Shown here piece by piece: positions 6,174 through 12,304 of a stretch of 17,725 bases of DNA. The stretch is from NCBI GenBank assembly GCA_002298155.1, contig DBME01000447.1, positions 172 to 17,896 on the forward strand, written 5' to 3'. The stretch comes from Holophagaceae bacterium UBA706. Lineage in GTDB: Bacteria > Acidobacteriota > Holophagae > Holophagales > Holophagaceae. The first letter of the stretch is position 1; every line of letters starts with the position of its first letter. The translations under genes were made by a program, and so were the position numbers. The notes below the pieces were generated by a model, which worked only from the letters and a program-made list of their open reading frames with translations, ran no database searches and was not told the DNA's origin.

Positions 6174-6926
6174 ATGCTTCGAGCAACTGCTCTCATCGCT
6201 ACGCTAGGACTTTTCGGGAATGCCCAGGAAGTCCCCGCGCCGGTAACGACACCCGCACCAGCCCCAGCACCTGCCCCAACGCCAGTCGCTCCTGTGCCCC
6301 CGACGGAGACTCCCGCGGCCCAGACCGCCGTTGCCGGTACGCAAACCCAGCAGCCACCCGCAAGCACGGCAAAGGTCGAAAAAGCTGCACCCGTGTTTCT
6401 TGATAATGGTCTGCTAGACCCTTCTTGGTTCGGGGATAGTGTCGCCTTTGCTAAGGGGGATGACATTGATTTCTTCTGGATGAAAGAAGGCCTCAATTTG
6501 ACCAACCATGTTATTTACATGAAGCCCTGGGAAGATCCCACCATGCTCAAGAAGGGGCGAGATGGTAAGGACAACGCAAGAGCCACAGAAATTACAGATA
6601 GCTTCCCTGGCATCTTACGCGGTGCCATTACAGGCGCTCTGACGGGGAAGGCAAAAGCAAGTAGAACTGAGGGCGACATCGTTTTGATCGGACGCTTTGT
6701 CGATGCAAATGCTGGATCCAAGGTTGCAAAGTGGATGATTGGCCTCGGCGCTGGCAGCGAATCAGCCACGTGGGACTTGAAGCTTGTGGACGCCAAAACG
6801 GGTGAGTTATTGTTGGCAGTTCATCATCGATCAATGAGTGGAACCGCCATGACTAACATCAGCGACAAACTTGCGAAATGGGCAAGTAAGTTCGCATCAT
6901 TTCTGGCCGAAAAAGCTGCCAAGTAA
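6174..6926 (+). CDS. Exported proline-rich protein with DUF4410-like C-terminal domain
   Basis: A 250-residue protein. The start at 6174 is supported by AAAGGAG at 6163-6169, about 4 nt upstream. Residues 1-17 form a short Sec signal peptide (MLRATALIATLGLFGNA). A Pro/Ala/Thr-rich linker to about residue 65 follows (repeats of PAPA, APV and TQQPPA). The globular part starts at LDNGLLDPSW. Its second half (IVLIGRFVDANAGSKVAKWM, then GLGAGS, then LKLVDAKTGELLL) resembles the DUF4410 family of predicted envelope proteins of unknown function, by memory of the pattern only. The C-terminus is Lys/Ala-rich (LAEKAAK). No lipobox is present, so it is probably periplasmic. It follows attC-like site 4 and has island-type base composition. 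Its role cannot be stated. Confidence 0.75.
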   Translation: MLRATALIATLGLFGNAQEVPAPVTTPAPAPAPAPTPVAPVPPTETPAAQTAVAGTQTQQPPASTAKVEKAAPVFLDNGLLDPSWFGDSVAFAKGDDIDFFWMKEGLNLTNHVIYMKPWEDPTMLKKGRDGKDNARATEITDSFPGILRGAITGALTGKAKASRTEGDIVLIGRFVDANAGSKVAKWMIGLGAGSESATWDLKLVDAKTGELLLAVHHRSMSGTAMTNISDKLAKWASKFASFLAEKAAK

Positions 6927-6936
6927 TTCACTCGCT

Positions 6937-7080
6937 ATGGCCAAGCTTGATGGAAATGAAATCGGGGGTGGTTATTACACGATTTATTGTTATGGAAAGA
7001 GCGCGGACAAAATTCTCGAAGCGATCAAGCCGATCCTCAAGAAATCCTCAGCGCAAAGCCGGGGACTCTATGCGCTATAA
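6937..7080 (+). pseudogene. 5'-truncated remnant of a cassette-type gene
   Basis: A 47-residue frame (MAKLDGNEIG, then GYYTIYCYGKSADKI, ending SRGLYAL) starts 10 nt after the stop of the preceding gene. The pattern G-N-E-I-G followed by an aromatic strand, Y-G-x-x-A-D-x-I and I-K-P-I-L looks like the C-terminal half of a larger cytoplasmic protein seen among cassette and immunity-type genes. I recognise the pattern but cannot name the family. No ribosome site is evident. The stop overlaps the start of the next frame. The expected N-terminal half is absent, so it was probably joined here by rearrangement. It could alternatively be a genuine short protein. Confidence 0.45.
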
Positions 7081-7309
7081 TCTAGAAGCCATGCGCCCAG
7101 AAGAACGCCGTCGACAAGGCACCTCCCGCGTAATCCACCTTCACGACAACGATGGATCCGATCCTGTCGTCGAACTGGGATCGACTCCGCAAGAAAGAAT
7201 GGAGGCGCTTTGGGACCTCACCCTTGAATACCTCACCTGGACTCGTCCCAATGAGCGTGAACCCCGACTTCAGAGATCTGTTTGCAGCATTCAACGCCGC
7301 GCAAGTTGA
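7070..7309 (+). CDS. Small antitoxin-like partner of a nucleotidyltransferase
   Basis: A 79-residue, Arg- and Glu-rich cytoplasmic protein. The C-terminal pattern (a stretch like GSTPQERMEALWDLT, a Trp-containing helix, then PRLQRSV) resembles the small proteins commonly encoded just before AbiEii-like or DUF6036-like nucleotidyltransferases, which serve as presumed antitoxins. A GGGGA at about 7061-7065 gives weak support for the ATG at 7070. The ATG at 7091 is an alternative. Its 3' end overlaps the nucleotidyltransferase frame by 59 bp, suggesting translational coupling. It appears complete, although its partner is broken. The antitoxin role is inferred from gene order and pattern only. 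Confidence 0.55.
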   Translation: MRYNLEAMRPEERRRQGTSRVIHLHDNDGSDPVVELGSTPQERMEALWDLTLEYLTWTRPNEREPRLQRSVCSIQRRAS

Positions 7310-7445
7310 ATTTCTGATTGTTGGCGGCTACGCACTTGCTGTCCATGGTGTTCCTCGGTTCACCAAAGATCTCGACGTATGGGTGCGGACCGATACGTCC
7401 AATGCAACTCGCGTCTGGCAAGCACTGGATGCTTTTGGTGAGTAA
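7251..7445 (+). pseudogene. 3'-truncated AbiEii/DUF6036-like nucleotidyltransferase
   Basis: A 64-residue frame carries the N-terminal core of a minimal nucleotidyltransferase: FLIVGGYALAVHG (GG motif), then R-F-T-K-D-L-D-V-W-V with the paired catalytic Asp residues, then VWQALDAFG. Intact relatives run on for roughly another 90-120 residues and provide further strands and a third carboxylate. Here the frame stops directly after DAFGE, 16 nt before the end of the convergent chromosomal gene. The cut lies at the right edge of the island, so the junction event most likely removed the rest. The preceding overlapping gene is its likely antitoxin. Family members in toxin-antitoxin pairs modify nucleotides or tRNA. 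This copy is very unlikely to be active. Confidence 0.6.
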
Positions 7446-7461
7446 TCCCGGTTTCCACGGT

Positions 7462-8235
7462 TCAAAATTTCAGCACGTAGAAGTCCCCAACCGAATCGCT
7501 CGTCAGATAGACCCTGCCGTTGGCCCTGTCCACGATCACCCCTTCCACCTTGGGCAGGCCGTGGCTCCAGGTCTGCTGGGCGACGCCGTCCAGGTCCGTG
7601 CGGGTCAGGGTGCGCGACTCGTCGCTGACGATCCAGAGGCTTGTGCCGTCGGGATCGCAATAGATGTCGCTGTAGTCCAGGGCGAAGGCCAGTTCCCGGG
7701 CGCTCAGGATGCCCTGGGCCGGGTCCCAGCGGTAGAGGGTGCCCGGCGACCCTTCCTTGAGCATGAAGAACACCCCCAATCCCGGATGCCAGGCCAACCC
7801 TTCCGGCCCCTTGTTGGCGGGACCCGCCACGTTCACGTCGTACTGGGCCAGTACGTGGCCGGTGGAATCCAGCTTGGAGACGACCCGCGCCTCCTCCTGC
7901 ACGACCCAGATGGTGTCGTCCGAAGCCCGGTAGGTGACCGCCTCCATTCCCGTCAGCCCGGTTTCCATCGTCCGGACCACCTGGCCATCCAGGCTCAGCA
8001 CGTCCATCCGCCCCGTGCTGTCCCCGATGACCAGGCACTGGCCCGTGCCGAAGGGGGTCAGGCCGCTGGGCTCGGCCACATCCAGATGAACGGTGGACAG
8101 CAGTTGCAGATCCGCCACGCCGCCGTCGGAACTGGCGGCGGAGCCGCCGCAGCCGAGGAGGATCAGGCACAGCCCCGCCAGGGCGAACCCGAAGCGGTTG
8201 AAGCCAGGGGTTGAATCTTTCACGTTGGTGTCCAT
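7462..8235 (-). CDS. SdiA-regulated/YjiK-type beta-propeller lipoprotein
   Basis: A 257-residue lipoprotein. The start at 8235 gives a compact type II signal peptide with lipobox L-L-G-C (Cys29). In-frame ATGs further upstream would add a polar extension that is unlikely. The mature part shows repeated propeller-type blades with family signatures: EPSGL near the start, a VIGDSTGRM blade, a GMEAVTY stretch, VVQEEARVV, GPEGLAWH, SDIYCDPDG, LWIVSDESRTL, KVEGVIVD and YLTSDSVGDFYVL. This matches the SdiA-regulated domain family (as in YjiK), whose biochemical role is not settled. The protein is probably anchored in the envelope. It stands alone: its 3' end abuts the truncated island gene, and upstream lies the terminator of the acyl-CoA operon. 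Its base composition is that of the chromosome. Confidence 0.85.
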   Translation of the reverse strand: MDTNVKDSTPGFNRFGFALAGLCLILLGCGGSAASSDGGVADLQLLSTVHLDVAEPSGLTPFGTGQCLVIGDSTGRMDVLSLDGQVVRTMETGLTGMEAVTYRASDDTIWVVQEEARVVSKLDSTGHVLAQYDVNVAGPANKGPEGLAWHPGLGVFFMLKEGSPGTLYRWDPAQGILSARELAFALDYSDIYCDPDGTSLWIVSDESRTLTRTDLDGVAQQTWSHGLPKVEGVIVDRANGRVYLTSDSVGDFYVLKF

Positions 8236-8271
8236 TTCCGGGGTCCGTTTCCCCCGGGACGGCAGCATGTT

Positions 8272-8296
8272 CCAGGCCAACGGGCATCTGGCCTGG
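8272..8296. repeat. Perfect 8-bp inverted repeat upstream of the propeller lipoprotein gene
   Basis: CCAGGCCA at 8272-8279 and TGGCCTGG at 8289-8296 are separated by 9 nt, 36 bp before the start at 8235 on the minus strand. A TTGACG (minus strand, 8297-8302) touches its upstream side and could be a -35 box, though no -10 box was seen. An operator or a leader hairpin is possible. Confidence 0.4.
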
Positions 8297-8308
8297 CGTC
8301 AATACTTG

Positions 8309-8340
8309 AAAATCGCCATGACCGGAGCCATGGCGGTTTT
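8309..8340 (-). terminator. Hairpin terminator, possibly bidirectional
   Basis: On the minus strand, AAAACCGCCATG and CATGGCGATTTT form a 12-bp stem (one G-T pair) with an 8-nt loop, ending in TTTT. It lies 36 nt after the thiolase stop, so it should end the acyl-CoA operon. The flanking A-run and T-run would also let it act on the plus strand. Confidence 0.6.
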
Positions 8341-8349
8341 CCGCAATGG

Positions 8350-8369
8350 CCGTGCGGGAATCCGCACGG
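8350..8369 (-). terminator. GC-rich hairpin just after the thiolase gene
   Basis: CCGTGCGG and CCGCACGG form a perfect 8-bp stem with a 4-nt loop, 7 nt after the thiolase stop codon. No T-run follows directly. It may stabilise the 3' end or act with the second hairpin as a tandem terminator. Confidence 0.5.
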
Positions 8370-8376
8370 GTGGGGG

Positions 8377-9612
8377 TCAGCGCTTGAGGACCAGGGAGAC
8401 TACGGTCTTGTCGTTGCCGCCCATGGAAACCATGATGCCGTGGTCCTTCTTCACGTCCACCTGGTAGCCGCCGGCCTTGCCGGTGAGCTGGCGCCACAGG
8501 TCCACGGCCATGCGGACGCCGGTGGCGCCGGTGGGATGGCCGTAGCCCACGAGGCCGCCGCCGGTGTTGGTGGGGAAGGCCCCGTCGCGGCGGGTGACCC
8601 CGGCCAGGACGGCATCGGCGCCTTCGCCGGGGGCGGCGATGCCCAGGGCCTCGGTGAGGAGGACGCCGGAGACGGTGAAGCAGTCATGGAATTCGCAGAC
8701 GCCCAGGTCCTGGACGCCCACGCCGGCCATGGCCCGGGCCTCCTCGGCCGCCTTGCGGCAGGTGGTCATCTCCGTGAGGTCGGGGGGCGGGGCGGTGAGG
8801 TCGGCGGCCATCTGGCCCATGCCGGCGATCTCGACCACGTCCTGGCGGTTCAGGCCCAGGCGCCGCCAGCCTTCCTCGGAGGCCACGATGATGGACGCGG
8901 CGCCGTCGGAGACCTTGGAGCAGTCGTAGAGGTTCAGGTGGTCCGTGAAGGACTTGCCGTTGGGCGGGGTCATGCCCTGGGCCACCAGGTCCTTCACCGT
9001 GTTGAAGTGCTCCTGGGCGTCGGGGTTGAGGCGGGCGCTTTCCACGGCGTTGCGGTACCAGTGGGCGAAAGCCTCCCTTGCCTTGGCGGGGCCGACCTTG
9101 GCGGCGTAGGCGCCGGCGCGGTCGGAGAACTTGCCGGGGAAGAAGTAGGTGTGGCCGTCCTTGCGCTCGCCGTCATACCAGCCGGCGCCGGCCAGGAAGT
9201 CGGCGCAGTAGATGGCCTTGACGGTGTTCTGCACTTCCACGCCCATGACGAGGACCACGTCGGCCAGGCCGCTGAGGACGCTCTTGATGGCGGAGGCCAG
9301 GGCCAGGCCGCCGGAGGCGCAGGCGCCTTCCACCCGCAGGGCGGGCTTGTACTCCAGGGCGGGATGGACGATGGTCATGAGGGAACCCAGGTGGCCCTGG
9401 TGGTTGAACCGGGCGGCCATGAAGTTGCCGATGACGCCCTCGTCCACGGCGGCGGGGTCGGACACCTGGGCCAGGGAGGCGCGACCGGCCTCCTTGATGT
9501 AGTGGTCGAGGCCCGGGCGGGGCTTCTTGGGGTTGAATTCGGGACGCCCCGTGCCGAGGCTCAGGGTGTAGGCGCCTGCGGCGAGGTAGACGGGCTTGGA
9601 CATGCGCTTCAT
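8377..9612 (-). CDS. SCP2-type thiolase (acetyl-CoA acyltransferase family)
   Basis: A 411-residue thiolase. In the operon it should cleave acetoacetyl-CoA or another 3-ketoacyl-CoA with CoA to acetyl-CoA. The nucleophile is Cys98 (EGACASGG). HDCF at 309-312 and GHPTGATG from 358 supply the remaining catalytic residues. The HDCF motif and the absence of the usual C-terminal Cys-containing loop (here MGGND) mark it as the SCP-x/SCP2-like branch, not the classical FadA/AtoB branch. In that branch the HDCF loop supplies the second Cys. The ATG at 9612 has GAGGG about 5 nt upstream; a second ATG three codons in is less well placed. It is the last gene of the operon, 11 bp after the dehydrogenase and followed by two hairpins. 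The exact chain-length preference cannot be read. Confidence 0.9.
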   Translation of the reverse strand: MKRMSKPVYLAAGAYTLSLGTGRPEFNPKKPRPGLDHYIKEAGRASLAQVSDPAAVDEGVIGNFMAARFNHQGHLGSLMTIVHPALEYKPALRVEGACASGGLALASAIKSVLSGLADVVLVMGVEVQNTVKAIYCADFLAGAGWYDGERKDGHTYFFPGKFSDRAGAYAAKVGPAKAREAFAHWYRNAVESARLNPDAQEHFNTVKDLVAQGMTPPNGKSFTDHLNLYDCSKVSDGAASIIVASEEGWRRLGLNRQDVVEIAGMGQMAADLTAPPPDLTEMTTCRKAAEEARAMAGVGVQDLGVCEFHDCFTVSGVLLTEALGIAAPGEGADAVLAGVTRRDGAFPTNTGGGLVGYGHPTGATGVRMAVDLWRQLTGKAGGYQVDVKKDHGIMVSMGGNDKTVVSLVLKR

Positions 9613-9623
9613 GAGAACCCTCG

Positions 9624-10958
9624 TTAATCCAGGAAGTCGTTGATGGGGCCGTACAGGTGGAAGAAGCCCAGGGTCAGCACGTCGTTCACGTCCTGGGCCC
9701 GGGCGGCGACGCCCTGCTTCACCAGATCCAGGGCGGCGTCCCGGCTGGCTTCGAAGTGGTTGCGGGCCATGCCGGCGCCCAGGGTGTCCATGGTCTTGAG
9801 GGTCTGGAAGTAGGCGCGCATGCGGGCCTCCTTCTCGGGGTCCCGGGACAGGGACTTCCAGGTGAGGGATGGATCGGGGTGGGCGCCCAGGCGGCTGTCC
9901 ATGTCCTTCACGAAGGCCTCGTCCATGGGCACGTAGTCGCGCTTGGCGGGGTCGAAGATGGCCACCGGCTTGCCCTTCTCGTACTTCAGGAAGCCGTCCT
10001 TCTGGCCGCCGCTGGAGGTCTGGCCGCCCTTGACGCCCATCTCGATGAAGTTGTCCACCAGGTCGCTGTGGAGGCCTTCCTTGAGGTACTTGTCCATGAC
10101 CCGGAGGATCAGCTGGAACACGTCGATGCCCACGTAGTCGATGAGCTGGAAGATGCCCATGGGCCGCAGGAGGTAGTCGCGGGAGACCTTCTCGACCATG
10201 TACACGGCCTGCACGAAGCCGTAGTCCTCGGCCAGGTGCTCCATGTCGCGGATGCAGTGGAGGCCGTCGCGCATGAAGTGGCCGTTGCCGATGAAGCCGG
10301 CGATGTCGTTGGCGGGGACGGTCTTCTTGCGCAGGACCTTGGCCAGCTCGTAGGCGCTCTCCACCAGGGCGGGGTCGCAGCCCTCGGGGGTGATGACCTC
10401 CAGCAGCTTCTGCACCGCGGGGGGATTGTAGAAGTGGAAGCCGATCATGCGGCCCTTGATGCCGCAGGTGTCGGCCAGGACGTGCAGGGGGATGGAGGAG
10501 GTGTTGGTGAGGAACCACGCGGCCTGGGGACACACCACGGCCAGCTCGTTGTAGATCTGGAACTTGATCTCCTCCTTCTCGAAGGCCGCCTCGAAGACCA
10601 GCAGCGCGTCCTTGGCCAGGGTCAGGGTCTTGCCCGTGCGCAGGTGCAGCATCACCTCCGCCACGAACTCCTGGATCATGTCGGCGTTCTCCACCAGGTC
10701 CGCGCGGTCCTTGTAGAGGGCCCGAAGGCGGTTCATCTGCTTTTCGCCGTCCTTCTGGGCCTGGTCGCGCACGTAGCGGAGCAGCCCCTGGAGGGCGGTG
10801 TCGTTCATGTCGATGAGGTTGAGCACGTAGGTGTGCTCCCGGTCCTCCAGGGCCCGGTAGGCCATCTCAAGCGCCATGAGCAGGGCGATGCCGCTGCCCA
10901 TCTTGCCCGCGGCGCCAACGATGGCGACGTTCTGCATGCGGGTGTCGAGGTTGATCAC
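9624..10958 (-). CDS. 3-hydroxyacyl-CoA dehydrogenase, long form
   Basis: A 444-residue NAD-dependent dehydrogenase oxidising 3-hydroxyacyl-CoA (here probably 3-hydroxybutyryl-CoA) to the 3-keto form. The Rossmann motif GAAGKMGSG lies at 15-23, with Asp50 at the end of the second strand. NTSS (152-155), His175 in GFHFYNPP and Glu187 in LLEV are the usual catalytic and substrate residues. GFIGNG at 221-226 replaces the common GFIVNR. It is much longer than the roughly 280-residue single-domain enzymes: there is an insertion in the NAD domain (about 30-100) and an extended C-terminal part. The GTG at 10958 was chosen because GGAGA lies 5 nt upstream; the ATG seven codons later has no ribosome site. 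It lies 12 bp after the hydratase gene. It could also be a member with an unusual substrate. Confidence 0.9.
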   Translation of the reverse strand: MINLDTRMQNVAIVGAAGKMGSGIALLMALEMAYRALEDREHTYVLNLIDMNDTALQGLLRYVRDQAQKDGEKQMNRLRALYKDRADLVENADMIQEFVAEVMLHLRTGKTLTLAKDALLVFEAAFEKEEIKFQIYNELAVVCPQAAWFLTNTSSIPLHVLADTCGIKGRMIGFHFYNPPAVQKLLEVITPEGCDPALVESAYELAKVLRKKTVPANDIAGFIGNGHFMRDGLHCIRDMEHLAEDYGFVQAVYMVEKVSRDYLLRPMGIFQLIDYVGIDVFQLILRVMDKYLKEGLHSDLVDNFIEMGVKGGQTSSGGQKDGFLKYEKGKPVAIFDPAKRDYVPMDEAFVKDMDSRLGAHPDPSLTWKSLSRDPEKEARMRAYFQTLKTMDTLGAGMARNHFEASRDAALDLVKQGVAARAQDVNDVLTLGFFHLYGPINDFLD

Positions 10959-10963
10959 GGGGG

Positions 10964-10968
10964 TCTCC
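10964..10968 (-). promoter_or_regulatory. Shine-Dalgarno site fixing the GTG start of the dehydrogenase
   Basis: GGAGA on the minus strand ends 5 nt before the GTG at 10958. The next in-frame ATG (10937) has no comparable site, so the GTG is preferred. Confidence 0.6.
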
Positions 10969-10970
10969 GG

Positions 10971-11747
10971 TCACTTGCCCAGGAACTGGGCGGGGCGTTT
11001 GTCGATGAAGGCGTGCATGCCCTCTTTCTGGTCGGCGGTGGTGAAGGTCCTGCCGAAGAGTTCGGCTTCCAGCTCGAGCCCGTCGCCCAGGGTGCCGTCG
11101 GTGCCGGCGTTGACGGCGTGCTTGCACAGGGAGACGGCCACGGGGGCCTTGGCGGCGATGGTGCGGGCGATCTCCATGCACCGGGGCATGAGCTCCTCCG
11201 GGGCGACCACTTCGTTGAAGAGGCCCAGCTCCAGGGCCCGGGCCGCGGAGATGACCTCCCCGGTGAAGAGCAGGTACTTGGCCTGGGAGCGCCCCATGAT
11301 CCGCGCCAGGCGCTGGGTGCCCCCGAAGCCCGGGATCACGCCCAGGTTCACTTCGGGTTGGCCGGCCTTGGCCTTGTCGCTGGCGATGCGGATGTCGCAG
11401 GTCATGGCCAGCTCGCAGCCGCCGCCCAGGGCGAAGCCGTTCACCGCCGCGATGACGGGGTGGGGGTAGTCCTCGATGAGGTTGAAGATCCGCTGGCCCC
11501 GCTGGGCGAAGGAGCAGGCCTCCACCGGCGACAGGTCCGCCATGGCCTTGATGTCGGCCCCGGCCACGAAGGCCTTGCCCGTGCCCGTGAGGATCACGAC
11601 CCGCACGGAGGCGTCCCGCCCGAGGGCGATGAAGGCCTCCTCGATGCCGGCCAGGACCTGGTCGTTGAGGGCGTTGAGGGCTTCGGGGCGGTCGATGGTG
11701 ACCACGCCGATGCCGTCCGCGATGTCGAGTCTCACATGTTGGCTCAT
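10971..11747 (-). CDS. Enoyl-CoA hydratase (crotonase family)
   Basis: A 258-residue hydratase adding water to 2-enoyl-CoA, here probably crotonyl-CoA to 3-hydroxybutyryl-CoA. Motifs in order: the oxyanion-hole segment AFVAGADIKAM (59-69), GFALGGGCELAMTCD with catalytic Glu112, and GQPEVNLGVIPGFGGTQ with catalytic Glu132. Both acids are present, which supports true hydratase activity and not an isomerase or a hydrolase. The length is normal for the family. The ATG at 11747 is preceded by GGAGA at a 6-nt spacing. It lies 13 bp after the carrier-protein gene and 12 bp before the dehydrogenase, clearly within one operon. Crt-like specificity is inferred from the neighbours; sequence alone does not separate short- from medium-chain enzymes. 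Confidence 0.93.
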   Translation of the reverse strand: MSQHVRLDIADGIGVVTIDRPEALNALNDQVLAGIEEAFIALGRDASVRVVILTGTGKAFVAGADIKAMADLSPVEACSFAQRGQRIFNLIEDYPHPVIAAVNGFALGGGCELAMTCDIRIASDKAKAGQPEVNLGVIPGFGGTQRLARIMGRSQAKYLLFTGEVISAARALELGLFNEVVAPEELMPRCMEIARTIAAKAPVAVSLCKHAVNAGTDGTLGDGLELEAELFGRTFTTADQKEGMHAFIDKRPAQFLGK

Positions 11748-11760
11748 GGTCTTCTCCGGT

Positions 11761-12294
11761 TCAGCCGACGGGGAACTGCGGTTCCCAGGGTTCCACCACG
11801 CACAGCGGGTCGCCGGCGGCCACGGCCACGCCCTCCCGGGCGGTGACCGAGGCGACGATGCCTTCGATGGCGGACTTGATCTCGTTCTGCATCTTCATGG
11901 CCTCGAGGATGAGGAGCACCTGGCCCGCGGCCACCCTGTCCCCGGGCTGGACCAGCACGGAGCGGACGTTGCCCGCCATGGGGGACTTCACGTCCTGGCG
12001 GCCGGTGACGCCCTTGGACATCTTCATGGCCAGCTTCTTCTTCTTCTCCTCGATCATCTCCACTTCGTAGTGGTCGCCCTTGATGTAGACCTCGAAGACG
12101 TCCGAAGTGGGCGCGGCGTCCACGTCCACCTCGAAGGAGCGGCCGCCGATGAGAAGGGAGAGGATGTTGGGCTGGGGCTCGAGGAAGTCCACCTCGTAGT
12201 CCTTGTCGCCCAGGGTGACGGTGAAGATCCCCGGCCGGGGTTCCGAGACCTTGACCCGGGTGGTGCGTCCCTGATGGGTTGCGATGTAGGCCAT
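11761..12294 (-). CDS. Biotin carboxyl carrier protein of an acyl-CoA carboxylase
   Basis: A 177-residue carrier subunit. The C-terminal biotinyl domain (about 103-172) contains the EAMKM motif with the biotin-accepting Lys134, a preceding hydrophobic strand (GQVLLIL) and the PMAG start. The first 90 or so residues are a beta-rich region that looks like the BT (biotin carboxylase-carboxyltransferase linking) barrel usually found inside fused propionyl-CoA carboxylase alpha chains. A charged linker (EEKKKK) joins the two. The gene thus holds the C-terminal part of what is often one long alpha subunit. GAGGAG lies 6 nt before the ATG at 12294 and overlaps the TGA stop of the carboxylase gene, so coupled translation and fixed stoichiometry are likely. 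The BT assignment is from pattern and size, not alignment. Confidence 0.9.
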   Translation of the reverse strand: MAYIATHQGRTTRVKVSEPRPGIFTVTLGDKDYEVDFLEPQPNILSLLIGGRSFEVDVDAAPTSDVFEVYIKGDHYEVEMIEEKKKKLAMKMSKGVTGRQDVKSPMAGNVRSVLVQPGDRVAAGQVLLILEAMKMQNEIKSAIEGIVASVTAREGVAVAAGDPLCVVEPWEPQFPVG

Positions 12295-12304
12295 GGTCGT
12301 CTCC

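Larger units (their letters stand above)
4384..7461 (+). mobile_element. Low-GC accessory island, possible decayed integron-type cassette cluster
   Basis: Seen: GC drops from the high 60s to about 50% in sample lines. Unrelated short genes all point the same way and are separated by non-coding stretches. Paired boxes of the form CTAAC ... GTTAGG lie before four of the ORFs (ending at 4597, 4802, 5440 and 6132). One gene is cut at its 5' side and one at its 3' side. Known: cassette arrays are co-oriented, mostly single-gene, and separated by attC sites whose outer cores match RYYYAAC and GTTRRRY. Inferred: this is a cluster of cassette remnants lacking an integrase. Against it: three of the four sites are shorter than canonical attC, no intI is in the window, and the last three ORFs have no attC between them. 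Ordinary acquisition of foreign DNA by another route remains possible. Confidence 0.45.

Noticed and set aside
4384..7461. A coordinated new defence or toxin system in the island
   Set aside because: The genes are dissimilar, several are broken, and no shared operon structure ties them together. Only the antitoxin/nucleotidyltransferase pair has a defence flavour and it is truncated.
9613..10533. Apparent 300-codon N-terminal extension of the thiolase
   Set aside because: It runs out of frame through the dehydrogenase gene and is Arg/Pro/His-rich. The thiolase has a good ribosome site at its own ATG.
9657..11846. A very long open frame on the plus strand opposite the dehydrogenase and hydratase genes
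   Set aside because: It is low-complexity Gly/Val/His/Asp/Leu-rich, the mirror of a GC-rich coding strand, and the opposite strand holds two clear enzyme genes.
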